Source: Candidatus Sivonenia alaskensis PMM_0068
GTDB taxonomy: Bacteria > Cyanobacteriota > Cyanobacteriia > Gloeobacterales > PMM-0068
Direction: 5' to 3'
Assembly (NCBI GenBank): GCA_949127685.1
Contig: CASBPW010000019.1
Coordinates: forward strand, 1 to 20,980
Length of the DNA: 20,980 nucleotides
The notes under the pieces were generated by a model. It had not been told where the DNA came from, did no database searches, and saw nothing but the letters and a program-made list of their open reading frames with translations. Below are positions 7,844 to 14,764 of the stretch, piece after piece; positions within the stretch are counted from its first letter, which is position 1, and each line of letters starts with the position of its first letter. The position numbers and the translations under genes are program-made.

Positions 7844-8086
7844 CGCATCTTGCGAGACGTGGACAAGTTGATTGCCGTTCATGCTGAGAATGAAGCTCGG
7901 ATCAATGCACGCAAGGCTTTGTTTGTAGGGCGAGAATAACTGTTATCTCGCTGCGGTTGGAGTCCCTTTGAAGGTTGGTCTCTCACGGGTTGGCCCCTGG
8001 TGACGATTGTGGCGGGTCAGATTGCCTGGAAAGATGGAGCGCTTCAGCCTGAGGTGCGGGGTCAAGAATTGACGTTTAATGCTTAG
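7844..8086 (+). pseudogene. pyrC: Remnant of dihydroorotase (pyrC), internally deleted
   Basis: Two pieces of dihydroorotase lie in one reading frame. Bases 7844-7939 read 'RILRDVDKLIAVHAENEARI' and on to GRE then TAA; this is the central 'HAE(D/N)EAR' segment of the AllB/PyrC-type enzyme. Three codons later, 7949-8086 reads 'RCGWSPFEGWSLTGWPLVTI', ending 'RGQELTFNA' and TAG; this is the family's C-terminal 'CGWSPFEG...LTGWP...G.' block. The roughly 200 residues normally between them are missing, as is everything before the first piece, where an in-frame TGA sits at 7838. The metal-binding and catalytic residues are therefore mostly gone. The pieces are degraded only by deletion and stops, not by heavy substitution, suggesting fairly recent loss. 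A functional copy elsewhere in the genome is expected, since the enzyme is needed for pyrimidine synthesis. Confidence 0.8.
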
Positions 8087-8113
8087 CACTATTCAGGATC
8101 TTTGGAGCGCTTG

Positions 8114-8130
8114 CGTCCTTTGGGAGGACG
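8114..8130 (+). other. Short hairpin upstream of holA
   Basis: A perfect six-base-pair inverted repeat, CGTCCT-TTGGG-AGGACG, lies 28 bases past the pyrC relic and 59 bases before holA. No T-run follows, so it is not a convincing intrinsic terminator. It may be a leftover 3' structure of the lost pyrC gene or be part of the holA leader. Confidence 0.3.
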
Positions 8131-8189
8131 GCATAAATTCCTCCGACCTATGTGATATTGAGGGCATTGCCCCTCTCTAGCAAACCCCT

Positions 8190-9179
8190 ATGCCTGTTTA
8201 TCTTTATTACGGTGAGGATGCCTACGCTTTAGAAAACGCAGCCCATGCCCTGCGAAAGAAATGGGTGGAGGCGGCTTGGGAGGCCTTTAACTATCAGCGG
8301 TTAGGAGCGGAAGCCGGACAAGAAGCCCTGAACATCGCGCTCACACCGGCTTTTGGACAAGGAGACCGCCTGATATGGCTAGAAAATGCCCAGATCTTAC
8401 AGGGCTGTTCTGATGAGTTATACAAAGAATTGGAGCGTACCCTTCCCTTGCTGCCTCCAGAAAATCACTTGCTCTTTAGCATCGTTGGCAAACCAGACAA
8501 GCGGCTGAAGTCAACTAAGTTCATTGAGAAAATTGCTAAGACCCAAGAATTCAGCTTAATTGCTAGTTGGAATGAAGAAGCCATTTTGCATCAAGTACAA
8601 GCGAAGGCCCAAGCAAAAGGATTAAGATTGAGCGCTGAGGCATCTGTTCTCTTAGCCGATGCTGTAGGTAATGATACTCGGTGCTTAGAAAATGAACTAG
8701 AGAAGCTTTCTTTATACACCAAAGATAGTGCAATCAATGGCTCCAATGAAGCCATTGTAGAAAAAGAAATAATAGAAGATTTGGTTCCTTCTACAGCACA
8801 CAATAGTTTCCAACTCGCTTCCAGTATTCTTCAGGCAAAAACAGGGAGAGCCTTAGATATTTTACATGAGCTTTTAGGCCGAAATGAGCCTGCACTAAAG
8901 GTCAGCGCTGTATTAATCAGCCAGTTTAGAACCTGGACTTGGATCAAAGTTTTGAGTGAAAAAGGAGGAAAAGATCTCAAGGAAATTGCAGAAATCGCAG
9001 AGATTGGGAACCCTAAAAGAGTCTTCTTTCTACAGAAAGAAGTGAAGAGAGTCCAAACGAGGCAGCTGCTGAATACCCTTGAGGTACTCATAGATTTAGA
9101 AGTCGCTCTTAAATCAGGGAATACTGCTAGAGAAGCTTTGGAAATTGCAGTAATTAGGCTCTGTAAAATATTGCAATAA
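8190..9179 (+). CDS. holA: DNA polymerase III delta subunit
   Basis: HolA is the clamp-loader delta subunit, which opens the beta clamp (DnaN, also in this window) and loads it on primed DNA. The 329-residue length is typical. The N-terminal AAA+-like domain begins 'MPVYLYYGEDAYALENAA', followed by 'TPAFGQGDRLIWLENAQIL' and 'NHLLFSIVGKPDKRLKSTKF'. The domain II/III stretch has 'DAVGNDTRCLENELEKLSLY' and the C-terminal collar helices have 'ISQFRTWTWIKVLSEKGG', 'IGNPKRVFFLQKEV' and 'ALEIAVIRLCKILQ'. As expected for delta there is no Walker A motif. It is transcribed away from the pyrC relic, and the next gene starts 57 bases downstream. Confidence 0.93.
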   Translation: MPVYLYYGEDAYALENAAHALRKKWVEAAWEAFNYQRLGAEAGQEALNIALTPAFGQGDRLIWLENAQILQGCSDELYKELERTLPLLPPENHLLFSIVGKPDKRLKSTKFIEKIAKTQEFSLIASWNEEAILHQVQAKAQAKGLRLSAEASVLLADAVGNDTRCLENELEKLSLYTKDSAINGSNEAIVEKEIIEDLVPSTAHNSFQLASSILQAKTGRALDILHELLGRNEPALKVSAVLISQFRTWTWIKVLSEKGGKDLKEIAEIAEIGNPKRVFFLQKEVKRVQTRQLLNTLEVLIDLEVALKSGNTAREALEIAVIRLCKILQ

Positions 9180-9236
9180 ACACCACCACTTTCGAAGAAG
9201 CCGCTATGATAAATCATGATTTAAGATGGTGAGGAT

Positions 9237-9641
9237 ATGAAAGAGTTGAAAGAAATAGAGTTTAATCAGCCTGTTGTCCCTCTTCATGTTTATCGTGAGT
9301 TGGCGACAGAAACCCAGTATCTTCGCAGACAGAACCAGAAATTGACGATTACCCAAGAGGAGTTAGAAGAGCAGAACCAAGCCTTTATGGATGAAATTCT
9401 TCGCCAAGAACAAGAAATCAGTCAGCTTAGTACTTATCAAAATTCCAGCAGCACGCCTCCTGAGCGTTCAAAGCCCTTTGTACCAGCCTTGTATCTGAAA
9501 GGTAAAAAGTCTCCGCCACAGGGACAGACGATGCGCACTGAATGGTTTATCCTCGTCGCGACCGTGCTTTTCTCTGGAGCATCAGGCTACGGAACCTTTT
9601 ACTTTGTCCGAAATCTAGTTAATCCACTGCTCATGCGGTAG
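9237..9641 (+). CDS. Coiled-coil protein with C-terminal membrane anchor
   Basis: I do not recognise this 134-residue protein. Residues ~15-70 are heptad-rich and Gln/Glu-rich ('ELATETQYLRRQNQKLTITQ', 'EELEEQNQAFMDEILRQEQE'), predicting a coiled coil. A Ser/Pro-rich linker follows (~70-95), then one membrane helix ('WFILVATVLFSGASGYGTFY') and a short 'FVRNLVNPLLMR' tail. The start ATG follows a GAGG at 9231-9234. Short spacing to holA allows cotranscription. The layout suits a membrane-tethered adaptor; no enzyme motif is seen. Confidence 0.75.
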   Translation: MKELKEIEFNQPVVPLHVYRELATETQYLRRQNQKLTITQEELEEQNQAFMDEILRQEQEISQLSTYQNSSSTPPERSKPFVPALYLKGKKSPPQGQTMRTEWFILVATVLFSGASGYGTFYFVRNLVNPLLMR

Positions 9642-9710
9642 GCATTCTGTAAATTCCCGTACAGCCATTTGGTTTTTTTTGAAAGGGATGCTATTCTTCT
9701 TTAAGATTTT

Positions 9711-9726
9711 TGTAGTGTTCACTACA
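9711..9726. promoter_or_regulatory. Perfect 7-2-7 palindrome, candidate operator
   Basis: TGTAGTG-TT-CACTACA is a perfect inverted repeat in the 138-base gap before the DUF3155-like gene, 54 bases upstream of its TTG start. The size and symmetry fit the binding site of a dimeric repressor. No assigned regulator is encoded nearby, and no clean -35/-10 pair was found beside it. Confidence 0.4.
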
Positions 9727-9779
9727 TGAACTAAAAAGGGAGTGTCAGCGCTCAGAACTTATAGAAGAGGAGGCCCAAG

Positions 9780-10079
9780 TTGGCCAGAAGAAAAAGAAAA
9801 AGCCCTAGTCGTCTGCAGGGGAAGAGATTACTCGATTTAGTGCCCCGTTTCAAGTTGGATTGCGGTGAAGAGAAGTCTGTCACTGCGGCAAGACAATACA
9901 TTCAGGAACGAGGGATTATTCCCCCCGCTCTACTCTTGGTTCGCCGCAATGAACACACGATTGACCGATATTTTTGGGCGCAAAAGGGTTTGTTTTCTGC
10001 ACAATACGTAGAAGAGAACCATTTTTTGTTCCCTAGCCTTCACGATTTCGTGAACGAGGAGCTTTCTAAGGCTGGTTAG
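9780..10079 (+). CDS. DUF3155-like small basic protein
   Basis: This 99-residue protein starts at TTG (9780), with a strong Shine-Dalgarno GAGGAGG at 9767-9773, six bases upstream, which decides the start. The N-terminus is very basic ('ARRKRKSPSRLQGKRLL'). It continues 'EEKSVTAARQYIQERGIIPP', 'ALLLVRRNEHTIDRYFWAQK' and 'QYVEENHFLFPSLHDF', which I recognise as the cyanobacterial domain of unknown function DUF3155. The function is not known; the basic head suggests nucleic-acid or ribosome contact. It is followed by a clear intrinsic terminator, so it ends a transcription unit. A perfect palindrome lies upstream. Confidence 0.82.
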   Translation: MARRKRKSPSRLQGKRLLDLVPRFKLDCGEEKSVTAARQYIQERGIIPPALLLVRRNEHTIDRYFWAQKGLFSAQYVEENHFLFPSLHDFVNEELSKAG

Positions 10080-10095
10080 TCTTTATTTTGTTGAT

Positions 10096-10121
10096 TGGGG
10101 GAGAGTATTTTCCCCCATTTT
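10096..10121 (+). terminator. Intrinsic terminator after the DUF3155-like gene
   Basis: Seventeen bases past the stop codon, TGGGGGA (10096-10102) pairs with TCCCCCA (10111-10117) around an eight-base loop. Four T residues follow (10118-10121). This is a G/C-rich stem with a short U-tract on the plus strand. The opposite strand lacks a T-run, so it is not bidirectional. Confidence 0.8.
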
Positions 10122-10205
10122 CCTGTGTTTACTCTTAGCAGTATTCGTACTCAACGCTTTCATTGATGAGCACAGAGAATATCTTAAATATGTAATTTTA
10201 AAAAC

Positions 10206-10290
10206 TGGGAGTGGCGGGACTTGAACCCGCACGTCTCTTACGAAACTTCAGATTTTAAGTCTGATGCGTCTACCATTCCGCCACACTCCC
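10206..10290 (-). tRNA. tRNA-Leu (UAA), without intron
   Basis: On the minus strand the 85-base cloverleaf begins GGGAGTG (10290) and closes with CACTCCC plus discriminator A (10206). The anticodon arm is CAGACT-TAA-AATCTG, giving anticodon UAA. A long variable arm follows, as expected for class II tRNAs, then the T arm 'GCGGGTTCAAGTCCCGC'. CCA is not encoded. The group I intron found after the first anticodon base in many cyanobacterial copies of this gene is absent. Confidence 0.95.
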
Positions 10291-10300
10291 GAGGTGATTC

Positions 10301-10306
10301 ATTATA
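10301..10306 (-). promoter_or_regulatory. -10 element for tRNA-Leu
   Basis: The minus strand reads a perfect TATAAT here, ten bases upstream of the mature tRNA 5' end, a good distance for a tRNA start site. The -35 position reads GAGAGG, a poor match, so only the -10 is supported. Confidence 0.5.
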
Positions 10307-10377
10307 AGACGCGCTGTCCTCTTCCTCTCATCTCCAAGTAAGAGATTTTTGACTGAGCAGCGGAGAGGCCCAGAAGA

Positions 10378-10884
10378 CTATTCAGGAGGGGCTAAATCTA
10401 CAGCTTCTGGTCCTTTCGCGTGTACAACTAACCGACGCTCCGGCTCACGGCCTCGACTTTCCGTTTGCACATCTTCATGGACACTCAAAATCGTATGCAC
10501 ATAGCGCCGTTCAGCAGAAGACATCGGTTCAAAGACGTACTCCTGTCTCATGGAGCGCACGTAGTCTAGGGCTGCGTCCGCCAAGTCCCGCAACTCTTGC
10601 TGCCTACGCTGACGATAGCCAGCAAATTCAATAGTGTAGGAATGTTGTTCCTCGGGAGCGGCATGGATATTGAGCAGCGTATTGGCCAAGAACTGAATCG
10701 CATCCAAAGAAGAGCCGCCCGCACCAACCATTACCTGCTGTTGTTCAGGGCTAAAATTGTGCTCATCGATGCGCAACCAAAGCGATTCGGCCTGCTCTTC
10801 TTCAAGAGCCTGTACCGCTGTAGGCAAACCCATCAAACTCAGTACCTCTTCCACCCATTGCTTCCCCCGGTCCTGTGCAGTCAT
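10378..10884 (-). CDS. khpB: KH/R3H RNA-binding protein Jag (KhpB)
   Basis: Jag/KhpB is a cytoplasmic RNA-binding protein encoded beside yidC in many bacteria and linked to cell division and elongation control. The 168-residue protein has a KH-type region with the GxxG-like loop 'VGAGGSSLDAIQFLAN' (~53-68) and a C-terminal R3H domain 'MSSAERRYVHTILSVHED' (R126, H130) followed by 'ESRGREPERRLVVHA'. The N-terminal Jag_N domain of firmicute proteins is lacking, as is usual for the shorter forms. The ATG at 10884 lies 17 bases past the yidC stop codon on the same strand. Confidence 0.9.
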   Translation of the reverse strand: MTAQDRGKQWVEEVLSLMGLPTAVQALEEEQAESLWLRIDEHNFSPEQQQVMVGAGGSSLDAIQFLANTLLNIHAAPEEQHSYTIEFAGYRQRRQQELRDLADAALDYVRSMRQEYVFEPMSSAERRYVHTILSVHEDVQTESRGREPERRLVVHAKGPEAVDLAPPE

Positions 10885-10901
10885 ATTGCTTTTCTCTGAG
10901 G

Positions 10902-12089
10902 TTAATCTGGTTTCTTTCGGTCTTTGCGTTGCTTACGATTACTGCTGCTATTGTCGCCCTTTTCTGTAGCCTGAACATCTATCGTTTTCCTCGCACGGCG
11001 AGAGTTGCCTTCAAACGGAATTTCCATACCTGTTCCCGCTTCTTTCATCTGTTGCTGCTGTTGCAACTGTTCTTTGATTTTTTGAAGATTCTCGGGCAAG
11101 GGCTCACGATAGAGAATAAAGGTCTGGGCAATTTGGAAGATATTGGAAATAACCATGTATAACAGGACCCCGGCCGGTAAGGGGAAAAAGATAAACATCG
11201 CCGTTAGCAAAGGAGGCGTTATCTTTTGGGTCAACTGCTGTTGCTCATTCTGAACAACCATGTTTTTGGAAGTAATAGCCTGGGAGACGAACAGGGAAAG
11301 ACCAAAGAAAACAACGAGCAATAGGGTATCCCAATGGATTTTGTTTTCCGTGAAAACGCCCACATGGCCAATCTTTTCAATGAATAAGAAACCCTTGTCT
11401 GCAGCGATACCTTTCACATGGGCTTCAACCATGACATCGCCTTCAGCCTTGGCTGTCAGAAGACCATTATCGGAAAGGGCGATTTTATCCTTTCCATTTT
11501 TGATCACCCAGGTAACGGGAAGTTTGGTAAAAGGTTGACCGTTTGGATCTTTGACTTTGAGCTGCAAAGACTTGCCAACAGGCACTTTCCCGCCAGCAGG
11601 TTCAACCGTTACCGGTTCATGAGTGGAGGTATTTAGGTAGATATTGTGTGGACCGACTTTTCCCTCCACCTGTAGTTGTTCTGTGGCGGGAACCATTTTC
11701 AGATTCACGTTGTAAATCTGGTCTGAGAAGGGCGAACCCCTCAAGGTGGCGAATAGCGCAAACAGAATCGGCATCTGCACGAGCACGGGCAAGCAACCTG
11801 CCAGAGGATTGCCAAATTCTTTAAAGAGTTCTGCCTGGGCTTGCTGAAGCGCTGTCGGGTCATTCTTATACTTCTGCTGAATCTCTTTTTGCCGCTCTTG
11901 CATGATGGGCTGAGAGACCTGCATCCGACGCATGCTTTGGATACTCTTGGCAGTAAGAGGCCAAAGAGCGAATTTCACAACGAGCGTGAGTAAAACAATG
12001 GACCAGCCGTAATCCTGCACGATCTTGAAGAAAAAATCCAAGATCGGCAGCATGAAATTGTTTGTTAAAAAGCCAACTCCAAAATCCAT
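10902..12089 (-). CDS. yidC: Membrane protein insertase YidC/Oxa1/Alb3
   Basis: YidC inserts proteins into the plasma and thylakoid membranes, alone or with SecYEG. The 395-residue protein has the five-span core: TM1 near 30-46, the cytoplasmic hairpin 'SMRRMQVSQPIMQERQKEIQ', TM2 with 'NPLAGCLPVLVQMPILFALF', and TM3-5 from about 254 to 326. Lys39 stands where many bacterial YidC proteins have the conserved groove arginine, as I recall for chloroplast Alb3. Between TM2 and TM3 is an insert of about 125 residues with Ig-like (Big-type) character ('VGKSLQLKVK', 'PVTWVIKNGK', 'LSDNGLLTAKAEGDVMVEAH'), which faces the periplasm or lumen and is common in cyanobacteria. The C-terminal tail is strongly basic, fitting ribosome contact. 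It is followed 17 bases later by khpB. Confidence 0.95.
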   Translation of the reverse strand: MDFGVGFLTNNFMLPILDFFFKIVQDYGWSIVLLTLVVKFALWPLTAKSIQSMRRMQVSQPIMQERQKEIQQKYKNDPTALQQAQAELFKEFGNPLAGCLPVLVQMPILFALFATLRGSPFSDQIYNVNLKMVPATEQLQVEGKVGPHNIYLNTSTHEPVTVEPAGGKVPVGKSLQLKVKDPNGQPFTKLPVTWVIKNGKDKIALSDNGLLTAKAEGDVMVEAHVKGIAADKGFLFIEKIGHVGVFTENKIHWDTLLLVVFFGLSLFVSQAITSKNMVVQNEQQQLTQKITPPLLTAMFIFFPLPAGVLLYMVISNIFQIAQTFILYREPLPENLQKIKEQLQQQQQMKEAGTGMEIPFEGNSRRARKTIDVQATEKGDNSSSNRKQRKDRKKPD

Positions 12090-12122
12090 AACGTGGGCAA
12101 GCCCCGCGACATCTCACTCATC

Positions 12123-12536
12123 TTAACGTTTCGTAGCAGTCTTGTTGCTAATGGTTGATGGACCAGCGTTAACCATCCGCTCTCGAATCCGGTCAGCAAT
12201 TTCCCGGAACTTAGGCACAGCCTTCAATTCCAGACGCGCACCATCCTTCAAGACCAAAAGAAGGGTGCCATACCCAAACAAGCCACCCACGACAGAAGCG
12301 GGAACGTCTTTGACTTCTACAATTTCTTTGTAGGTCACATCAGTGCGATCACGCCCCATCCATCCCCCTTCTACACTCAGGCGCAAATTGGTGAACCGAT
12401 AGCGGACAAAAATCCAACGGACGAGGGAACCAATCCAGATCGGTAACCAAATAACCGTCACCAGCAGAACGGTATTTGTTATCAGATCACCTGGGTGAAT
12501 GCGTCCTTCATAAATCACCTCTTCCTGAATCGCCAT
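12123..12536 (-). CDS. Membrane-anchored bacterial PH-domain protein
   Basis: This is a 137-residue protein of the bacterial PH (bPH_2/YdbT-like) family found between rnpA and yidC in cyanobacteria. After 'EEVIYEGRIHPGDLI', a hydrophobic segment (~18-46, 'TVLLVTVIWLPIWIGSLVRW') anchors the protein. The PH-like part follows: 'RYRFTNLRLSVEGGWMGR', 'DVTYKEIVEVKDVPA' and 'GYGTLLLVLKDG'. The function is unknown. The ATG at 12536 lies inside the end of rnpA (29-base overlap), with GGAG seven bases upstream inside rnpA, so it is likely translated by coupling. Confidence 0.85.
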   Translation of the reverse strand: MAIQEEVIYEGRIHPGDLITNTVLLVTVIWLPIWIGSLVRWIFVRYRFTNLRLSVEGGWMGRDRTDVTYKEIVEVKDVPASVVGGLFGYGTLLLVLKDGARLELKAVPKFREIADRIRERMVNAGPSTISNKTATKR

Positions 12537-12867
12537 ACAGTACTCCAGCCTTCATAAGCAGATTATTTAATTCTGACTTAATAATTGCAAATGAGCTACC
12601 TACAGCCTCAGTTCGTAAAACAACGACCATATCAACGGGGGCGATTTTGGGTAAAAATTCTCTAAATGCTTCTCGAACCAGTCGCTTGAGACGGTTACGC
12701 ACTACAGCTTTTCCCACCTTAGTGCTTATGGAAATACCCACCCTTGGCTCAGAAACTCCATTCTTCAAGACGAGAAGAACTATGGAAGGACAACTGAACC
12801 TACGGGCTTTTTCATAAACTCGCTTAAACTGCCAGGATTTACGCAAGCGATAGGGCTTTGGAAGCAC
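12508..12867 (-). CDS. rnpA: Ribonuclease P protein component
   Basis: RnpA binds the catalytic RNA of RNase P and helps process the 5' ends of tRNA precursors. The 119-residue basic protein has the family pattern: 'PYRLRKSWQFKRVYEKARRF', 'RVGISISTKVGKAVVRNRLK' and 'RLVREAFRE', with the RNR motif at residues 57-59. The start is GTG at 12867, matching the usual N-terminus (M-P-x-x-x-R-L-R). It has no good Shine-Dalgarno and may be coupled to rpmH, which ends 20 bases upstream. The end overlaps the PH-domain gene. Confidence 0.95.
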   Translation of the reverse strand: MLPKPYRLRKSWQFKRVYEKARRFSCPSIVLLVLKNGVSEPRVGISISTKVGKAVVRNRLKRLVREAFREFLPKIAPVDMVVVLRTEAVGSSFAIIKSELNNLLMKAGVLYGDSGRGDL

Positions 12868-12887
12868 TTAATTGCCGATATAAAGCA

Positions 12888-13022
12888 CTAAATAGCCAAA
12901 CGGTGACGTCCCTTTTTGCGACGAGCATTCAAGACCCGGCGACCGCCCACGGTGAGCATGCGGGCGCGAAAACCGGAGGTGCGCTTGCGCTTGCGATTGG
13001 TGCCCCCAAGGGTACGCTTCAT
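12888..13022 (-). CDS. rpmH: Large ribosomal subunit protein bL34
   Basis: The 44-residue, very basic protein begins MKRTLGGTNRKRKRTSGFRA and ends NARRKKGRHRLAI, the complete L34 pattern. Normal copies read 'MRTxxGRxVLNARR'; here it is 'RMLTVGGRRVLNARR', still within family variation. The ATG at 13022 has GAGG at 13030-13033, seven bases upstream. It is the first gene of the leftward rpmH-rnpA-PH-yidC-khpB run and is divergent from dnaA. Confidence 0.97.
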   Translation of the reverse strand: MKRTLGGTNRKRKRTSGFRARMLTVGGRRVLNARRKKGRHRLAI

Positions 13023-13318
13023 AACCGTTCCTCAATTCCTAATCAATGTGGGGGCATCAAAAATACCCAAGTCCAAGATCATACGTCAAAACCTGCACTT
13101 AAGAATAGAGATTCCCTTTGGGTAGAGGACGGTTAGAATGAAACACCCTAACCAATAAGCGTCTTCAAGCGTCTTCTTCTCTGGATAGTCCACTACCGAT
13201 AGGGTTTTGCCCTTTCTCGAACACTATTTGTGGTCAGTAGTGCTGGACGCACGTTCAGATCATGAGTAGAATTGCCGCAAATTGCTGTTAGATTTTCCCC
13301 CTCGGCGGAGTGTAGTAG
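13023..13318. other. rpmH-dnaA divergent spacer
   Basis: The 296-base gap holds the rpmH promoter and presumably the dnaA promoter. I found no consensus DnaA box in it, so the origin is on the other side of dnaA. A tandem duplication AAGCGTCTTC x2 lies at 13157-13176. For dnaA the best hexamer is TAGAAT at 13266-13271, with only a poor -35 17 bases upstream. Confidence 0.5.
13060..13089 (-). promoter_or_regulatory. Candidate sigma-70-type promoter for rpmH
   Basis: On the minus strand TTGACG (13084-13089) and TATTTT (13060-13065) are separated by 18 bases and lie about 40-65 bases ahead of the rpmH start. The -35 matches five of six consensus positions and the -10 matches four of six. No start-site data are available. 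Confidence 0.45.
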
Positions 13319-14671
13319 GTGCAACTCACCATCGAAAGCCTTTGGTCTGAAATTCTAGAGCGTCTACGGATGCGTCTGACGCGCCCAGCTTACGAAACCT
13401 GGCTTAAGCCCGCCAGTGTGGAAGCTTTTGACGAAAATAAGCTCACTATCCAAACTTCTACCCCTTTTGCGCGTAACTGGTTGCAGAAACACTACGCAGC
13501 AGCGATCGCAGAGGCGGCGCACGAAGTTCTCGGTAAGTCTGTAGAAGTATCTTTTACCTCCAGCGAATCTTCCGAGGACGAACTCAGAACAGAGGCGATC
13601 GAGAATATCTCGCCGAAAGCTGCTCCAGCTCCTAAATCAGACTTTATTATTGGGACCCTAAACTCCAAGTATGTTTTTTCACGCTTTGTGGTGGGCGCAA
13701 CTAACCGTATGGCCCATGCGGCTTCTCTAGCCGTAGCGGAAGTGCCAGGGAAAGATTTCAATCCTCTTTTTCTATGTGGTGGCGTGGGCTTGGGCAAAAC
13801 CCATCTCATGCAAGCTATTGGCCACTATCGCCTGGAAGTCAACCCAGAGAGCAAAATCTGCTATATCAGTACCGAACGATTCACCAATGACCTGATCGAA
13901 GCGATTAACCGAAATGCCATGCAAGCTTTTCGAGACCGCTATCGGAAAGTAGACCTCCTAATGATTGATGACGTGCAGTTTTTGGAAGGGAAAGAATACA
14001 CACAAGAAGAGTTTTTCCACACTTTTAACGTGCTTCACGAAGATGGAAAGCAGCTTGTTCTGGCAGCAGACCGTCCACCCCATATGATTTCCAGGCTGCA
14101 AGATCGGTTAAGTTCTCGCTTCTCTATGGGCCTGATTGCTGATATTCAGGCGCCTGATTTAGAAACCCGCATGGCTATTCTGCAAAAAAAAGCAGAAGAC
14201 GAAGGAAATTACATTCCCAAAGAAGTTATTCAATTTATTGCCACTACCTATACCAACAACATCAGAGAACTCGAAGGAGCACTCATTCGTGCCATAGCCT
14301 ATGTCTCCATCTCAGGGCTACCGATGCGGGTGGAAACGATTCGGCCCATTCTTTCCCCTCCACAACCGAAGGGTGAGGTCACCCCGAATTCGGTACTGGA
14401 TATAGTTAGCGAAGAAATGGGCATTGACCTAGAAGAACTGCGCGGTAACTCCCGTAAGCGAGAAATCTCCACCGCTAGACAAATCTGTATGTATCTTTTG
14501 CGCAGTCACACAGACTTGAGTCTGCCTAAGATTGGTGGAATTTTGGGAGGCAAGGACCATACTACGGTGCTCTACGCTATCGAGAAAATCAGCGAACTAA
14601 AGAGCCGTGATGCCCAGACTACACGGCTACTCCAGCGCATTTCTCAACGGTTGATTTCAGAGACAGATTGA
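13319..14671 (+). CDS. dnaA: Chromosomal replication initiator protein DnaA
   Basis: DnaA binds DnaA boxes in oriC, unwinds the origin and loads the replicative helicase. The 450-residue protein starts at GTG (13319), with GGAG at 13306-13309. Domain I spans residues ~1-80 ('WLKPASVEAFDENKLTIQTS'), followed by a short linker (domain II, ~81-108). The AAA+ domain has Walker A 'GGVGLGKT' (154-161), Walker B 'LLMIDDVQF' (D217-D218), the box VII-like 'NNIRELEGALIR' and arginine-finger region 'SSRFSMGL'. Domain IV ends with the box-recognition signature 'GGKDHTTVLYAIEKI' (DHTTV 413-417). All functional motifs are intact. The origin lies immediately downstream. Confidence 0.98.
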   Translation: MQLTIESLWSEILERLRMRLTRPAYETWLKPASVEAFDENKLTIQTSTPFARNWLQKHYAAAIAEAAHEVLGKSVEVSFTSSESSEDELRTEAIENISPKAAPAPKSDFIIGTLNSKYVFSRFVVGATNRMAHAASLAVAEVPGKDFNPLFLCGGVGLGKTHLMQAIGHYRLEVNPESKICYISTERFTNDLIEAINRNAMQAFRDRYRKVDLLMIDDVQFLEGKEYTQEEFFHTFNVLHEDGKQLVLAADRPPHMISRLQDRLSSRFSMGLIADIQAPDLETRMAILQKKAEDEGNYIPKEVIQFIATTYTNNIRELEGALIRAIAYVSISGLPMRVETIRPILSPPQPKGEVTPNSVLDIVSEEMGIDLEELRGNSRKREISTARQICMYLLRSHTDLSLPKIGGILGGKDHTTVLYAIEKISELKSRDAQTTRLLQRISQRLISETD

Positions 14672-14764
14672 GTACCTACTCTACCTGCGTGCTGGTCAAT
14701 TGAGTAGTGGCTGCTGAAAATAGGGACAAAAAGACACAAAAGGGGGTAAATACTATCAAATATC

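Noticed and set aside
12858..13136. Plus-strand reading frames opposite rpmH
   Set aside because: They are antisense to the complete, clearly recognisable L34 gene and show only its reversed codon pattern.
13023..13318. A second origin or DnaA-box cluster upstream of dnaA
   Set aside because: I searched by eye for TTATCCACA and close variants on both strands and found none with fewer than two mismatches.
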